Of a DNA stretch of 14,902 bases, positions 1-6,652 are shown one piece after another. The DNA is taken from the NCBI GenBank assembly GCA_017964345.1, contig JAGCSD010000090.1, forward strand, positions 1-14,902. The letters are read 5' to 3'. Position 1 is the stretch's first letter; each line of letters begins with the position of its first letter. Source of the DNA: Clostridia bacterium. Its GTDB lineage: Bacteria; Bacillota; Clostridia; Christensenellales; QALW01. The position numbers and the translations under genes are program-made. Below the pieces are notes generated by a model that saw only the letters and a program-made list of their open reading frames with translations, had not been told where the DNA came from and ran no database searches.

Positions 1-126
1 GGGATTGAAATATTCCAGTTTGGCAAGAACGGTTGCCCGTGCGTTTTCTTCCTGCTCCAAGTGCGTTAATTCCAGCAGGGGGGTGCTTCCGATCAACTGA
101 TCGGCGGATGAATAAATACGGCTCAT
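1..126 (-). CDS. cysK: Cysteine synthase, N-terminal fragment (cut by window edge)
   Basis: The minus strand from the ATG at 126-124 stays open for 42 codons to the window edge. The peptide starts MSRIYSSADQLIGSTPLLEL and continues to LAKLEYFNP. The I-G-x-T-P-L motif followed by a stretch ending K-x-E-x-F-N-P is the hallmark start of PLP-dependent O-acetylserine sulfhydrylases, where the PLP lysine follows shortly after (not visible here). The enzyme would make cysteine from O-acetylserine and sulfide in the cytoplasm. An AAGGAG ribosome binding site lies just upstream (about 132-139). The gene has its own promoter and a palindromic operator, so it is probably controlled by sulfur or cysteine status. 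CysK versus a related beta-replacement enzyme such as cystathionine beta-synthase cannot be settled from 42 residues. Confidence 0.85.
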   Translation of the reverse strand, partial: MSRIYSSADQLIGSTPLLELTHLEQEENARATVLAKLEYFNP

Positions 127-148
127 AATATCTTCTCCTTTCAATGCT

Positions 149-163
149 ACCTATCTGGTAGGT
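149..163. promoter_or_regulatory. 15 bp palindromic operator candidate at the cysteine synthase start site
   Basis: The sequence ACCTATCTGGTAGGT is an inverted repeat (ACCTAY-3 nt-RTAGGT, one imperfect pair). It sits immediately downstream of the predicted transcription start of the cysteine synthase gene, where a bound repressor would block the promoter. Rrf2-family regulators of the CymR type control cysteine synthesis in Firmicutes and bind short palindromes, so this family is the first guess. The assignment is inference and no regulator gene is in the window. Confidence 0.5.
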
Positions 164-170
164 TGGTGAT

Positions 171-199
171 ATAATAGCACACGTCGAGAGAACTGTCAA
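171..199 (-). promoter_or_regulatory. Sigma-A promoter of the cysteine synthase gene
   Basis: On the minus strand there is a consensus -35 TTGACA (199-194), a 17 bp spacer and a -10 TATTAT (176-171). The -10 is preceded by TGC, giving an extended -10. The predicted start is near 164, just upstream of the palindrome at 149-163. Confidence 0.8.
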
Positions 200-237
200 G
201 CGTTTTTTTCAGGCAGTTTTTTTGTGTGTGAATAGAT

Positions 238-266
238 TTGACTTTCATTCGGAATCGTGATAAAAT
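238..266 (+). promoter_or_regulatory. Promoter of the glycan-export operon
   Basis: A -35 TTGACT (238-243), a 17 bp spacer and a -10 TAAAAT (261-266) are present. The predicted start is near 273, about 210 nt before the first start codon. It is divergent from the cysteine synthase promoter, with about 40 bp between the two -35 boxes. Confidence 0.7.
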
Positions 267-272
267 ATACCA

Positions 273-482
273 TACTGTATTGTCCATACTTGCGACAGAG
301 AGGACAAGCCCCGGCAGAACGCACGGAAAAAGCACAGAAGGAAACACCGGAGATATAAATGTCGGCGGATCAGGTCCTATGCTACAGCCGATGGGCAGAG
401 AGATGCACCATTTGTATTTCCATTCCGGATTTTCACCGGACGAAACGGTTTTCAGGTTTCGCTGAAAGAGAGGACGGTTTGT
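273..482 (+). promoter_or_regulatory. Structured 5' leader of the glycan-export operon, family not recognised
   Basis: About 210 nt lie between the predicted start and the TTG codon at 483. The stretch can form a series of local helices: TTGTCC/GGACAA (280-285 with 302-307), TCGGC/GCCGA (362-366 with 387-391), ATGGGCA/TGC-A-CCAT (391-397 with 404-411, GAGAGA loop), TCCGG/CCGGA (424-428 with 436-440) and CGAAAC/GTTTCG (441-446 with 456-461). No helix is followed by a T-tract, so a simple terminator is not evident. The last helix lies just upstream of the GAGAGGA ribosome binding site, so translational control is possible. I do not recognise a known riboswitch class. A 75-codon open frame at 238-465 overlaps the promoter and is probably not a gene. 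Confidence 0.45.
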
Positions 483-1301
483 TTGAATCAACAAAAAGGA
501 ATTAAGAGGTTTTTCGCGGATTTCAAAAAGTTTTTTCCGCTGCTTCTGAACCTCGCGGGAAAGGATTTTAAGCTCAAATATCGCCGGTCCATACTCGGCG
601 TATTATGGAGTATTCTGAATCCCCTGCTTACCATGATCATCATCACCCGCGTTTTCGGCATTTTGCTGAAAGTGCAGGTGGAAAACTTTGCAACGTACTA
701 CCTGTTAGGTTATACGCTTTGGACGTTTTTTTCCGAATCGACGACGAACTCCATGTCTTCCATTGTTTCCGGCGCGCCGCTGATAAAAAAGGTGTATATC
801 CCCAAATACGTTTTTCCTGTCGAAAAATGTCTGTTTTCGCTGATCAATTTTGGGTTCAGCCTGATCGCGGTGCTGCTGGTCATGCTTCTGCAGGGCGTGT
901 ATCCGACGCCCGTTTCTCTGCTGGTATTCCTGCCGGTGCTGTACTGTTTCCTGTTCTGTGTCGGGTTCAGTCTGATCCTGAGCGCGCTGACGGTATATTT
1001 CCGCGACATTATGCACCTTTACAGCGTCCTGTTGACGATTTGGATGTATCTGACGCCCATTATTTATCCGATGAGCATTCTGAAGGATCACGACAAGGCG
1101 ATCGCCATTGTGCATTGCAATCCCATGTATTATTTTGTAGAATACTTCCGCGCCGTTATGATGCACGGCAGCGATCCGATCGCCTATCCGGTGCCGTCAT
1201 TTGCCTTCAACATGGTCTGCCTCGCCATCGGGCTCGGAACGCTTGTTCTGGGCGGTCTGGTTTTCTCCCGCGCGCAGAAGCGGTTTATTCTTCATATTTA
1301 A
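483..1301 (+). CDS. ABC-2 type polysaccharide/teichoic acid export permease
   Basis: A 272-residue integral membrane protein with about six hydrophobic segments. It has the layout of Wzm/TagG/RfbA-type permeases: a cytoplasmic amphipathic start, the motif K-x-K-Y-R-R-S-x-L-G-x-L-W-S-x-L-N-P before the first membrane span, and a C-terminal stretch with NPMYYFVEYFR before the last spans. Such permeases work with an ATPase to move a lipid-linked glycan or teichoic acid polymer across the membrane. The start is a TTG at 483 with GAGAGGA about 8 nt upstream; no nearby ATG fits. The ATPase gene begins 10 bp after the stop, so the two are co-transcribed. The substrate cannot be read from the sequence. 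Confidence 0.9.
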   Translation: MNQQKGIKRFFADFKKFFPLLLNLAGKDFKLKYRRSILGVLWSILNPLLTMIIITRVFGILLKVQVENFATYYLLGYTLWTFFSESTTNSMSSIVSGAPLIKKVYIPKYVFPVEKCLFSLINFGFSLIAVLLVMLLQGVYPTPVSLLVFLPVLYCFLFCVGFSLILSALTVYFRDIMHLYSVLLTIWMYLTPIIYPMSILKDHDKAIAIVHCNPMYYFVEYFRAVMMHGSDPIAYPVPSFAFNMVCLAIGLGTLVLGGLVFSRAQKRFILHI

Positions 1302-1311
1302 GGAGAACGGT

Positions 1312-2046
1312 ATGAACAGCCAAAACGCGGTGGAATTACATGATGTGCAGATGCACTTCAATATGAGCAAGGAAAAGCTTGAAAACCTGAAAGAATACTT
1401 TATCAAGATGGTCACGCACAAGCTGATGTATGAAGACTACACAGCGCTGGACGGCGTTTCGTTTGAAGTAAAAAAAGGGGATATTTTCGGCATTGTCGGT
1501 CTGAACGGAAGCGGCAAAAGTACGACGCTGAAACTGATTTCCGGTATTTTGTCGCCCACGCGCGGCACCGTGGAAACCCAAGGCACGATCGCCCCGTTAA
1601 TTGAGCTGGGTGCCGGGTTCGATATGGAACTGACCGCACGGGAGAATATCTACTTAAACGGTTCGGTCTTGGGGTATTCGCGTAAGTATATGGATCAGAA
1701 GTTCGACGAGATTGTTGAGTTTTCCGAAATGCGGGAGTTTCTTGACACGCCGATGAAAAACTACTCCTCCGGTATGGTGGCGCGCATCGGCTTCGCCATC
1801 GCCACGATGACCAAGCCCGATATTCTGATCGTGGACGAGATTCTCGCGGTGGGCGATTTTCACTTTCAGGAAAAGTGCGAAAACCGCATCTCCGGCCTGA
1901 TGGGCGGCGACACCACGGTGATTATTGTTTCACACGCGATTGAACAAATCGAAAGGCTGTGCAAACACTGCGTATGGTTGGAAAAAGGGCGCGTGAAAAT
2001 GATCGGGAACGCCAAAGAGGTCTGCGAGGCGTATAAAAGCACATGA
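1312..2046 (+). CDS. ABC transporter ATPase for polysaccharide/teichoic acid export
   Basis: A 244-residue ATP-binding subunit, partner of the preceding permease. Walker A is GLNGSGKST (63-71), the signature is YSSGM (151-155), Walker B is ILIVDE (171-176) and the switch histidine is His208. The motif IELGAGFDMELTARENIYLNG-like region (98-117) is typical of the TagH/Wzt/RfbE class. The long insertion before the first core strand (MSKEKLENLKEYFIKMV) is also usual in this class. The chain ends soon after the nucleotide-binding domain, so it lacks the C-terminal glycan-recognition domain of Wzt or the extracytoplasmic tail of TagH. The ATG at 1312, with AGGAG at 1301-1305, is preferred over a longer in-frame extension overlapping the permease. 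It overlaps the next gene by 4 bp (ATGA). Confidence 0.93.
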   Translation: MNSQNAVELHDVQMHFNMSKEKLENLKEYFIKMVTHKLMYEDYTALDGVSFEVKKGDIFGIVGLNGSGKSTTLKLISGILSPTRGTVETQGTIAPLIELGAGFDMELTARENIYLNGSVLGYSRKYMDQKFDEIVEFSEMREFLDTPMKNYSSGMVARIGFAIATMTKPDILIVDEILAVGDFHFQEKCENRISGLMGGDTTVIIVSHAIEQIERLCKHCVWLEKGRVKMIGNAKEVCEAYKST

Positions 2047-2726
2047 AAACACTGCTGATCATTCCCGCTTACAACGAAGAAGAAAATATTGAAAGAGTCA
2101 TGGAATGCCTGCGAACCGATTTCCCGCAATATGATTACGTGATCGTCAACGACGGTTCGCGGGATCGTACGGAAGAGATTTGTAAGAAAAACGGATACCG
2201 TTTTGTTTCCCATCCCGTCAACTTAGGACTTACCGGCGCTTTTCAAACGGGAATGCGGTATGCGTACCGGTACGGGTATGACGCCGCCATTCAGTTTGAC
2301 GGGGACGGGCAGCACAAGCCGGAATACATTTCCCTGCTGGAGGCGGAAATCGAAAACGGGTACGATATTGTGATCGGATCACGATTCGTGACAGAGAAAA
2401 AACCGCATTCTCCGCGTATGCTGGGGAACCGTATCATCGGGCTTGCTATTCGGCTCACAACAGGAAAGAAAATATCGGATCCTACGTCCGGGATGCGCCT
2501 CTACAACAGGCGGATGATTGAAAAATTTGTCCAACCCAACAGCTTCGGACCGGAGCCGGATACGGTTGCGTTTTTTATGCGTAAAGGCGCCAAGGTGAAA
2601 GAAGTGCAGGTTTGTATGAATGAACGGACAGCCGGAGAGAGCTATCTGTCCTTTTCGCGTTCGGTCGCTTATATGTTTCAGATCATGACGTCCATTCTGC
2701 TCTTGCAGTGGTTCCGAAAGGAATGA
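2043..2726 (+). CDS. GT2 family glycosyltransferase (dolichyl-phosphate-mannose synthase-like)
   Basis: A 227-residue GT-A fold enzyme. Residues 1-12 (LLIIPAYNEEEN), the nucleotide-binding V-N-D-G-S (35-39), the metal-binding D-G-D-G-Q-H (86-91) and the D-P-T-S-G-M-R segment (146-152) match the DPM1/GtrB/ArnC-like subgroup, which transfers a sugar from a nucleotide to a polyprenyl phosphate or to a lipid-linked acceptor. The C-terminal membrane helices of GtrB are absent; only a weakly hydrophobic tail (around 209-222) is present. It starts inside the ATPase stop codon (ATGA overlap) and its own stop overlaps the region leading into a small membrane protein, so translation is coupled. Donor and acceptor are unknown. 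Confidence 0.9.
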   Translation: MKTLLIIPAYNEEENIERVMECLRTDFPQYDYVIVNDGSRDRTEEICKKNGYRFVSHPVNLGLTGAFQTGMRYAYRYGYDAAIQFDGDGQHKPEYISLLEAEIENGYDIVIGSRFVTEKKPHSPRMLGNRIIGLAIRLTTGKKISDPTSGMRLYNRRMIEKFVQPNSFGPEPDTVAFFMRKGAKVKEVQVCMNERTAGESYLSFSRSVAYMFQIMTSILLLQWFRKE

Positions 2727-2731
2727 TGACC

Positions 2732-3079
2732 ATGCTTTTTCCTGTTTTATTTGTCGTTTCACTTTTTACTGCGGTGTTTGTCTGTATCAAAGTGCGCAAG
2801 GAGCAGTTTTTGACGCAGGATGCCATTTATTGGATCGCTTTCAGCATCATTTTGATCGTTTTAAGTCTGTTTCCGGGTATCTCCGCTTTCTTTGCCGAAT
2901 TGCTCGGGTTTGAAGCGACGCAGAATTTTATTTTTGCGGTATTTATTTTTCTGTTGCTCATTAAAGTCTTCCTGCTCTCGGTAAAGGTTTCGATGCTTGA
3001 AAGAAAAATAGACCGTTTCATTCATCGTTACGCGATCGACAAAGCGGAATCAGAAGATGAAAAAGAGAAGAAAGATTAA
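2732..3079 (+). CDS. DUF2304-like small membrane protein
   Basis: A 115-residue protein with three predicted membrane helices (about 2-20, 31-50, 63-85). It has an L-F-P motif after the second helix and ends in a charged tail (ERKIDRFIHRY then acidic/lysine-rich). Size, helix pattern and position next to a GT2 glycosyltransferase match the DUF2304 family, whose role is not established. A membrane-anchoring or scaffold role for the soluble glycosyltransferase is an inference. The ATG at 2732 has AAAGGA (2717-2722) 9 nt upstream and fits best; a GTG at 2708 and ATGs at 2723 and 2726 are also in frame but badly spaced. It is the last gene of the export operon; no hairpin terminator is seen after it. 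Confidence 0.8.
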   Translation: MLFPVLFVVSLFTAVFVCIKVRKEQFLTQDAIYWIAFSIILIVLSLFPGISAFFAELLGFEATQNFIFAVFIFLLLIKVFLLSVKVSMLERKIDRFIHRYAIDKAESEDEKEKKD

Positions 3080-3100
3080 ACAAAATATTGATAATACCAC

Positions 3101-3129
3101 TATACAAATTCTGAAAAATATGGTATGAT
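3101..3129 (+). promoter_or_regulatory. Extended -10 promoter abutting the peptidase start codon
   Basis: TGGTATGAT (3121-3129) is an extended -10 element, with a weak -35 TATACA (3101-3106) at 17 bp. The start of transcription would fall at about 3135-3137, which is the ATG of the peptidase (3136). This implies a leaderless transcript. Confidence 0.55.
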
Positions 3130-3135
3130 AACAGC

Positions 3136-4185
3136 ATGAAGACGTTTGAATCTTTCCATGCGGCGTTTCCGGACCTTCAAGGTTGTGTGATCTCCCATCC
3201 GGCGGATATCTTTTATCTGACCGGGTTTTTCTGCCCCGACGCTCTGCTGCTGTTTTCCGCGGATCCGGTTTTGGTGACGGACAGCCGCTACAGCGTGGCG
3301 GCAAAGCAGGTGTCCTGCCGGGTGAAAGTTTTCGGCGGGAGTTACATCACCGGTGCGGCGGAGGAAGCCAAAGCGCAGGGACTCAAAGCGCTCGGCGTAC
3401 AGGAGAACAGCTTAACGGCGGGGGATTATCTGACGTTGTCCGAGCAGGGATTTGCGCTTTCTCCCGTGGGCGGATTCTTTACGCATCTGCGCGCGCGCAA
3501 AACGAAAGAAGAAGTGGAAAAGATCCGCGCCGCGCAAGCCGTTTCCGACCGTGCGTTCCAAGCGTTTCTGCCCTGTATCAAACCGGGTATGACGGAAAAA
3601 CAGCTGCGCAACAAACTGGAAACACTTCTTTTTGACTGCGGCGCGGACGCGCTGGCGTTTGAAACCATCGTGGCAAGCGGTTCTAACGGCGCCAAGCCCC
3701 ACGCGGTGCCGAGCGAAAAGCCCGTGCAGGCGGGGGAGTTTATTACGTTTGATTTCGGCGCGCGTGTCGGTCAATACGATTCGGATATGACGCGGACCGT
3801 GGCGCTCGGGGATGTTTCAGCCGAGCAAACACGCATTTATAACGCTGTGCTGGAAGCGCACGAAACCGCTATGGCGGCGCTCGCGCCCGGTAAGACCGGC
3901 AAGGAGATCGACCGGATCGCCCGCGATGTGCTGGAAAAGTACGATCTGGCACAGTATTTCACACACTCGCTCGGGCACGGCGTCGGGATCGACATCCATG
4001 AAGAGCCGAATCTGTCTTTCCGCAACGACCGGCCGCTTGAGGAAGGCAGTATCGTCACGATCGAACCGGGTGTGTATATCGAAGGCTTTTGCGGCGTGCG
4101 CATTGAAAATATGGCTGTTTTAACTCGTAACGGTTATGACGATCTGACCGCGACGGATAAAAAACTGATAAAAATCCCATACTAA
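3136..4185 (+). CDS. M24 family Xaa-Pro aminopeptidase
   Basis: A 349-residue cytoplasmic metallopeptidase. Residues 1-120 form a creatinase-type N-terminal domain (it opens with [15 protein letters not shown]). Residues 125-349 form the pita-bread catalytic domain, with the five dinuclear metal ligands visible: Asp206 (TFDFGA), Asp217 (SDMTRT), His281 (GHGVGI), Glu310 (IEPGVY) and Glu324 (RIEN). His189 and His288 are also in place. It removes N-terminal residues before proline or cleaves Xaa-Pro dipeptides. The gene pairs with efp downstream, as in many Firmicutes (yqhT-efp in Bacillus); both proteins deal with proline-rich sequences. No Shine-Dalgarno sequence precedes the ATG at 3136 and no better in-frame start exists. 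Confidence 0.92.
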   Translation: MKTFESFHAAFPDLQGCVISHPADIFYLTGFFCPDALLLFSADPVLVTDSRYSVAAKQVSCRVKVFGGSYITGAAEEAKAQGLKALGVQENSLTAGDYLTLSEQGFALSPVGGFFTHLRARKTKEEVEKIRAAQAVSDRAFQAFLPCIKPGMTEKQLRNKLETLLFDCGADALAFETIVASGSNGAKPHAVPSEKPVQAGEFITFDFGARVGQYDSDMTRTVALGDVSAEQTRIYNAVLEAHETAMAALAPGKTGKEIDRIARDVLEKYDLAQYFTHSLGHGVGIDIHEEPNLSFRNDRPLEEGSIVTIEPGVYIEGFCGVRIENMAVLTRNGYDDLTATDKKLIKIPY

Positions 4186-4201
4186 ACAGGAGGAATCACA
4201 C

Positions 4202-4759
4202 ATGATTTCAGCAGGTGAATTCAGAAAGGGCATCACAGTCGAAATTGACGGCAACGTCTACATTATCGTTGATTTTCTGCACGTGAAGCCCGGAAAAGGC
4301 GCGGCGTTCGTACGTACCAAGATCAAGAACGTCATGACCGGACAGGTGCTGGAGCGCACCTTTAACCCCAACGAAAAGTATCCCCTTGCCCATATCGAAC
4401 GTAAGGAAATGCAGTACCTTTACAATGATGAAGAACTATATTACTTCATGGACAACGAAAGCTATGAGCAGATCGCTTTGAATAAAGAGCAGGTCGATTC
4501 CGCCCTGCCGTATCTCAAGGACAGTCTGGTGGTGACAATTAAATTCTACAAAGGCGCCGCGTTCTCGGTGGACGCGCCGAACTTCGTGGAATTTGAGATC
4601 ATCGACGCCGAACCGGGCGTGAAGGGTGACACGGCGACCAACGTCACCAAGCAGGCGACGATCGAAACGGGTTACAAAGTCAATGTACCGCTGTTTGTCA
4701 ACGTGGGCGACCGCATCCGCATCGACACGCGCACCGGCGAGTACATGGACCGCGTATAA
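4202..4759 (+). CDS. efp: Translation elongation factor P
   Basis: A 185-residue protein with the full three-domain EF-P layout: an N-terminal KOW-like domain, an OB domain and a C-terminal OB domain ending in the signature around [13 protein letters not shown] binds between the P and E sites of the ribosome and rescues stalling at polyproline. The loop [10 protein letters not shown] carries Lys32, the residue that is modified or active at the loop tip in the EF-P family; the PGKG context is like that of Bacillus. The start ATG has AGGAGG about 7 nt upstream. It lies 16 bp after the peptidase stop and 35 bp before the next gene, so the three form one operon. Confidence 0.97.
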   Translation: MISAGEFRKGITVEIDGNVYIIVDFLHVKPGKGAAFVRTKIKNVMTGQVLERTFNPNEKYPLAHIERKEMQYLYNDEELYYFMDNESYEQIALNKEQVDSALPYLKDSLVVTIKFYKGAAFSVDAPNFVEFEIIDAEPGVKGDTATNVTKQATIETGYKVNVPLFVNVGDRIRIDTRTGEYMDRV

Positions 4760-4794
4760 GGAAAGAGCCGTTTTTCGGCGGAAAGGAGTCTGAC

Positions 4795-5253
4795 ATGTCG
4801 GTAGAAAAAAAGGTTTCGTATCTGAAAGGCTTAGCGGAAGGATTGAATATTTCCGCGGACACGCCGGAAGGCAAGCTGCTGCTCGCCATCGTGGACACGC
4901 TGCAGGAGATCGGCGATGAGATCGAGGGAATCGACGAAGAGCTGGTTCAGCTCAACGACTATGTGGAAGAGCTGGATAACGATTTGATGGAAGTGGAAGA
5001 AGACCTCTATGAAGATGACGACGAGGATGACGAGTGGTGTGACGGTGACTGCGATTGCTGCGATGAGGACTGCGAGTATCGCGACGAAGATTGCGAGTGC
5101 TGTGACGACGAATGCGACGAAGACTTTTCTTATGAAGAGTACGAGTGCCCCAAATGCCACGAGTTCGTTTCGTTCTCCGGCGAATTTGCACCGGACGAGC
5201 TGGTTTGCCCCAACTGCGGCGAAAAGTTAGAGCCGGTAAAAGAAAAAGAATAA
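4795..5253 (+). CDS. Acidic Cys/Asp-rich protein with C-terminal zinc ribbon (CD1247-type N-terminus)
   Basis: A 152-residue soluble protein in three parts. Residues 1-70 are helical and begin with KKVSYLKGLAEGLNIS, followed by a heptad-like acidic coiled-coil stretch; this resembles the 'CD1247 N-terminal domain' found in clostridial proteins near efp. Residues 71-112 are almost entirely Asp, Glu and Cys, with nine cysteines at 82, 86, 88, 89, 93, 100, 102, 103 and 107. Residues 116-146 are a zinc ribbon (C-P-K-C at 118/121, C-P-N-C at 138/141). The function is unknown. AAAGGAG precedes the ATG. It closes the peptidase-efp operon and is followed by a terminator, so a role linked to translation or metal handling is conceivable but unproven. 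Confidence 0.85.
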   Translation: MSVEKKVSYLKGLAEGLNISADTPEGKLLLAIVDTLQEIGDEIEGIDEELVQLNDYVEELDNDLMEVEEDLYEDDDEDDEWCDGDCDCCDEDCEYRDEDCECCDDECDEDFSYEEYECPKCHEFVSFSGEFAPDELVCPNCGEKLEPVKEKE

Positions 5254-5265
5254 TTTCACAACCGA

Positions 5266-5301
5266 AAAATCGTCCCGCGTGAACAAGCGCGGGACGATTT
5301 T
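5266..5301. terminator. Bidirectional intrinsic terminator after the efp operon
   Basis: A 14 bp perfect stem, AAAATCGTCCCGCG (5266-5279) with CGCGGGACGATTTT (5288-5301), has an 8 nt loop. T4 follows on the plus strand and T5 on the minus strand. It ends directly against the stop codon of the minus-strand lipoprotein remnant. Confidence 0.88.
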
Positions 5302-5706
5302 CTATCTAAAAACATTCCTGTATTTTTTCATCTCATACAACACTTCTAAACCATTATCCGGGTGATAGGTCCATGTTACGCGGTAGGTTTCATTCTCTTC
5401 CGTCTGCCTGCCTTGCAGGGCGGTGGTATTTCTCATCTTTTTTAGCAAACTCTCGCTGAAACCGAGGGTCTTATTCACCTCAGAGATAGCATTCATTACG
5501 TCATCTAAATTTGCTGTTGACCAACGTGTAAATGAAGAGCTGTCATCGTCATAGTCATACGGGTTGGTATCTAATTCCATATAACTTCCGTCCGAAGCAA
5601 TCTCACACCAGTCTTTTACGTTATACTGTGCAAAAAGTGTGCGAAAATCATTTTTCGAACTCCCGCTAAGCAAAAGACCTCCCACCAGAACGGAGCAAGA
5701 AATCTG
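5302..5706 (-). pseudogene. Degraded lipoprotein-like gene (lost start, lipobox Cys replaced)
   Basis: The minus strand reads through about 135 codons from just after an in-frame TAA (5709-5707) to a TAG at 5304-5302. The open part begins Q-I-S-C-S-V-L-V-G-G-L-L-L-S-G-S-S-K-N, which looks like the hydrophobic core and lipobox of a lipoprotein signal peptide with the acylated Cys replaced by Ser. No positively charged n-region, ATG, ribosome binding site or promoter is found upstream; only a GTG at 5685 could start it. The mature part contains WCEIASDGSYMELDTNPYDY, a serine/asparagine-rich middle and a C-terminal segment with T-W-T-Y-H-P-D-N-G-L-E-V-L-Y-E, and looks like a small secreted protein of unknown role. 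The region looks less GC-rich than its neighbours. A functional truncated form started at the GTG remains possible. Confidence 0.55.
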
Positions 5707-5734
5707 TTAATACTCCCCCATGCTCTTTTTGCAC

Positions 5735-5763
5735 TTTTCAAACGCGGCATTTTGTGGTACAAT
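5735..5763 (+). promoter_or_regulatory. Promoter of nadE
   Basis: A -35-like TTTTCA (5735-5740), a 17 bp spacer and a -10 TACAAT (5758-5763) are present. The -10 lies in the extended context TGTGGTACAAT. The predicted start is near 5770, 25 nt before the ATG. Confidence 0.65.
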
Positions 5764-5794
5764 GATCATATCAATCAGGTTCGGAGGAAAGAAT

Positions 5795-6520
5795 ATGTTT
5801 GACGCGAAAAGAATTCAACGGGATTGTGTTGCTTGGATTCGAAAGTTTTTTGAAGAAAACGGACCGGGCTGTAACGCCATTGTCGGCATTTCCGGGGGAA
5901 AGGACAGTTCCGTCGTCGCCGCGCTGTGTGCGGAAGCGCTCGGGCGTGACCGTGTGATCGGCGTGCTGATGCCCTGCGGTGTTCAGCACGATATCGACAT
6001 GGCGCGTCTGTTGGTCAGCCATTTGGGGATTCGGCACTATGAAGTCAACATTCAGGATGCCGTCAGCGGGCTGACGAACGCTCTGCCGTTCGAGCCTTCG
6101 GCGCAGACGAAGATCAATCTGCCTCCGCGCATCCGCATGGCGACACTGTATGCCGTCGCACAAAGTCACAACGGACGCGTTGCCAACACCTGTAACCTCT
6201 CCGAGGACTGGGTCGGCTATGCTACGCGTTACGGCGACGGCGCGGGCGATTTCAGTCCCTGCGCGCATCTGACGGTGGCGGAAGTCAAGGCGCTGGGGCG
6301 CGCGCTTTCTCTGCCCGCCGTTTTAGTGGATAAAGTGCCCATTGACGGGCTTTGCGGCAAAACGGATGAGGAAAACCTCGGTTTCACCTATGCCGAACTG
6401 GATCGTTATATTCGCACGGGCGAGATCGACGACGCGGCGCACAAGGAGCGCATCGACCGTCTGCACAAACAGAACTTGTTCAAATTGCAGCCGATGCCCG
6501 CCTTTGAGCCGGAACTGTAA
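5795..6520 (+). CDS. nadE: NAD+ synthase, ammonia-dependent type
   Basis: A 241-residue N-type ATP pyrophosphatase that amidates nicotinic acid adenine dinucleotide to NAD+, the last step of NAD synthesis. The P-loop S-G-G-K-D-S-S is at 33-39. The C-terminal half has the family motifs N-L-S-E-D and K-V-P-I-D-G-L-C-G-K-T-D-E-E-N-L-G-F-T-Y, followed by a basic C-terminal segment with FKLQPMPAF. No glutaminase (nitrilase) domain is present and the length suits the ammonia-dependent form. The ATG at 5795 with GGAGGAAAG upstream is preferred over a longer extension that would begin upstream of the promoter. It is monocistronic, with its own promoter and terminator. Confidence 0.95.
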   Translation: MFDAKRIQRDCVAWIRKFFEENGPGCNAIVGISGGKDSSVVAALCAEALGRDRVIGVLMPCGVQHDIDMARLLVSHLGIRHYEVNIQDAVSGLTNALPFEPSAQTKINLPPRIRMATLYAVAQSHNGRVANTCNLSEDWVGYATRYGDGAGDFSPCAHLTVAEVKALGRALSLPAVLVDKVPIDGLCGKTDEENLGFTYAELDRYIRTGEIDDAAHKERIDRLHKQNLFKLQPMPAFEPEL

Positions 6521-6604
6521 AGGCAGGTCGGAAAACGTGGTATTGCCCGGGCAAAAGAAAACCGAGCAGATCACGATACGATCATGATAATGCTTTTATT
6601 TCGG

Positions 6605-6632
6605 GAACCCTTACCAAAGGGTTCTTTTTTTT
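6605..6632 (+). terminator. Intrinsic terminator after nadE
   Basis: The stem GAACCCTT (6605-6612) pairs with AAGGGTTC (6617-6624) across an ACCA loop and is followed by eight T (6625-6632). Between the nadE stop and this hairpin lies a perfect 12 bp palindrome, TTGCCCGGGCAA (6543-6554), of unknown meaning. Confidence 0.92.
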
Positions 6633-6652
6633 GACGTAAAGTCAGATTCCGC

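Noticed and set aside
273..411. Possible glycine riboswitch (GACAGAGAGGA, ACACCGGAG, CAGGTCC, GGCAGAG-like fragments)
   Set aside because: The fragments appear in roughly the right order, but the core ACCGAAGGRG box is not intact and the expected stems do not form; a covariance search would be decisive.
238..465. 75-codon open frame on the plus strand before the permease
   Set aside because: It starts inside the -35 box of the promoter and has no ribosome binding site or recognisable protein character; the stretch fits a structured leader better.
605..1315. 236-codon plus-strand frame overlapping the permease
   Set aside because: The permease frame has clear family motifs and membrane spans; this frame is its shadow.
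6543..6554. Perfect palindrome TTGCCCGGGCAA after nadE
   Set aside because: It is short, has no loop, promoter or T-tract, and can occur by chance; noted only in the terminator entry.
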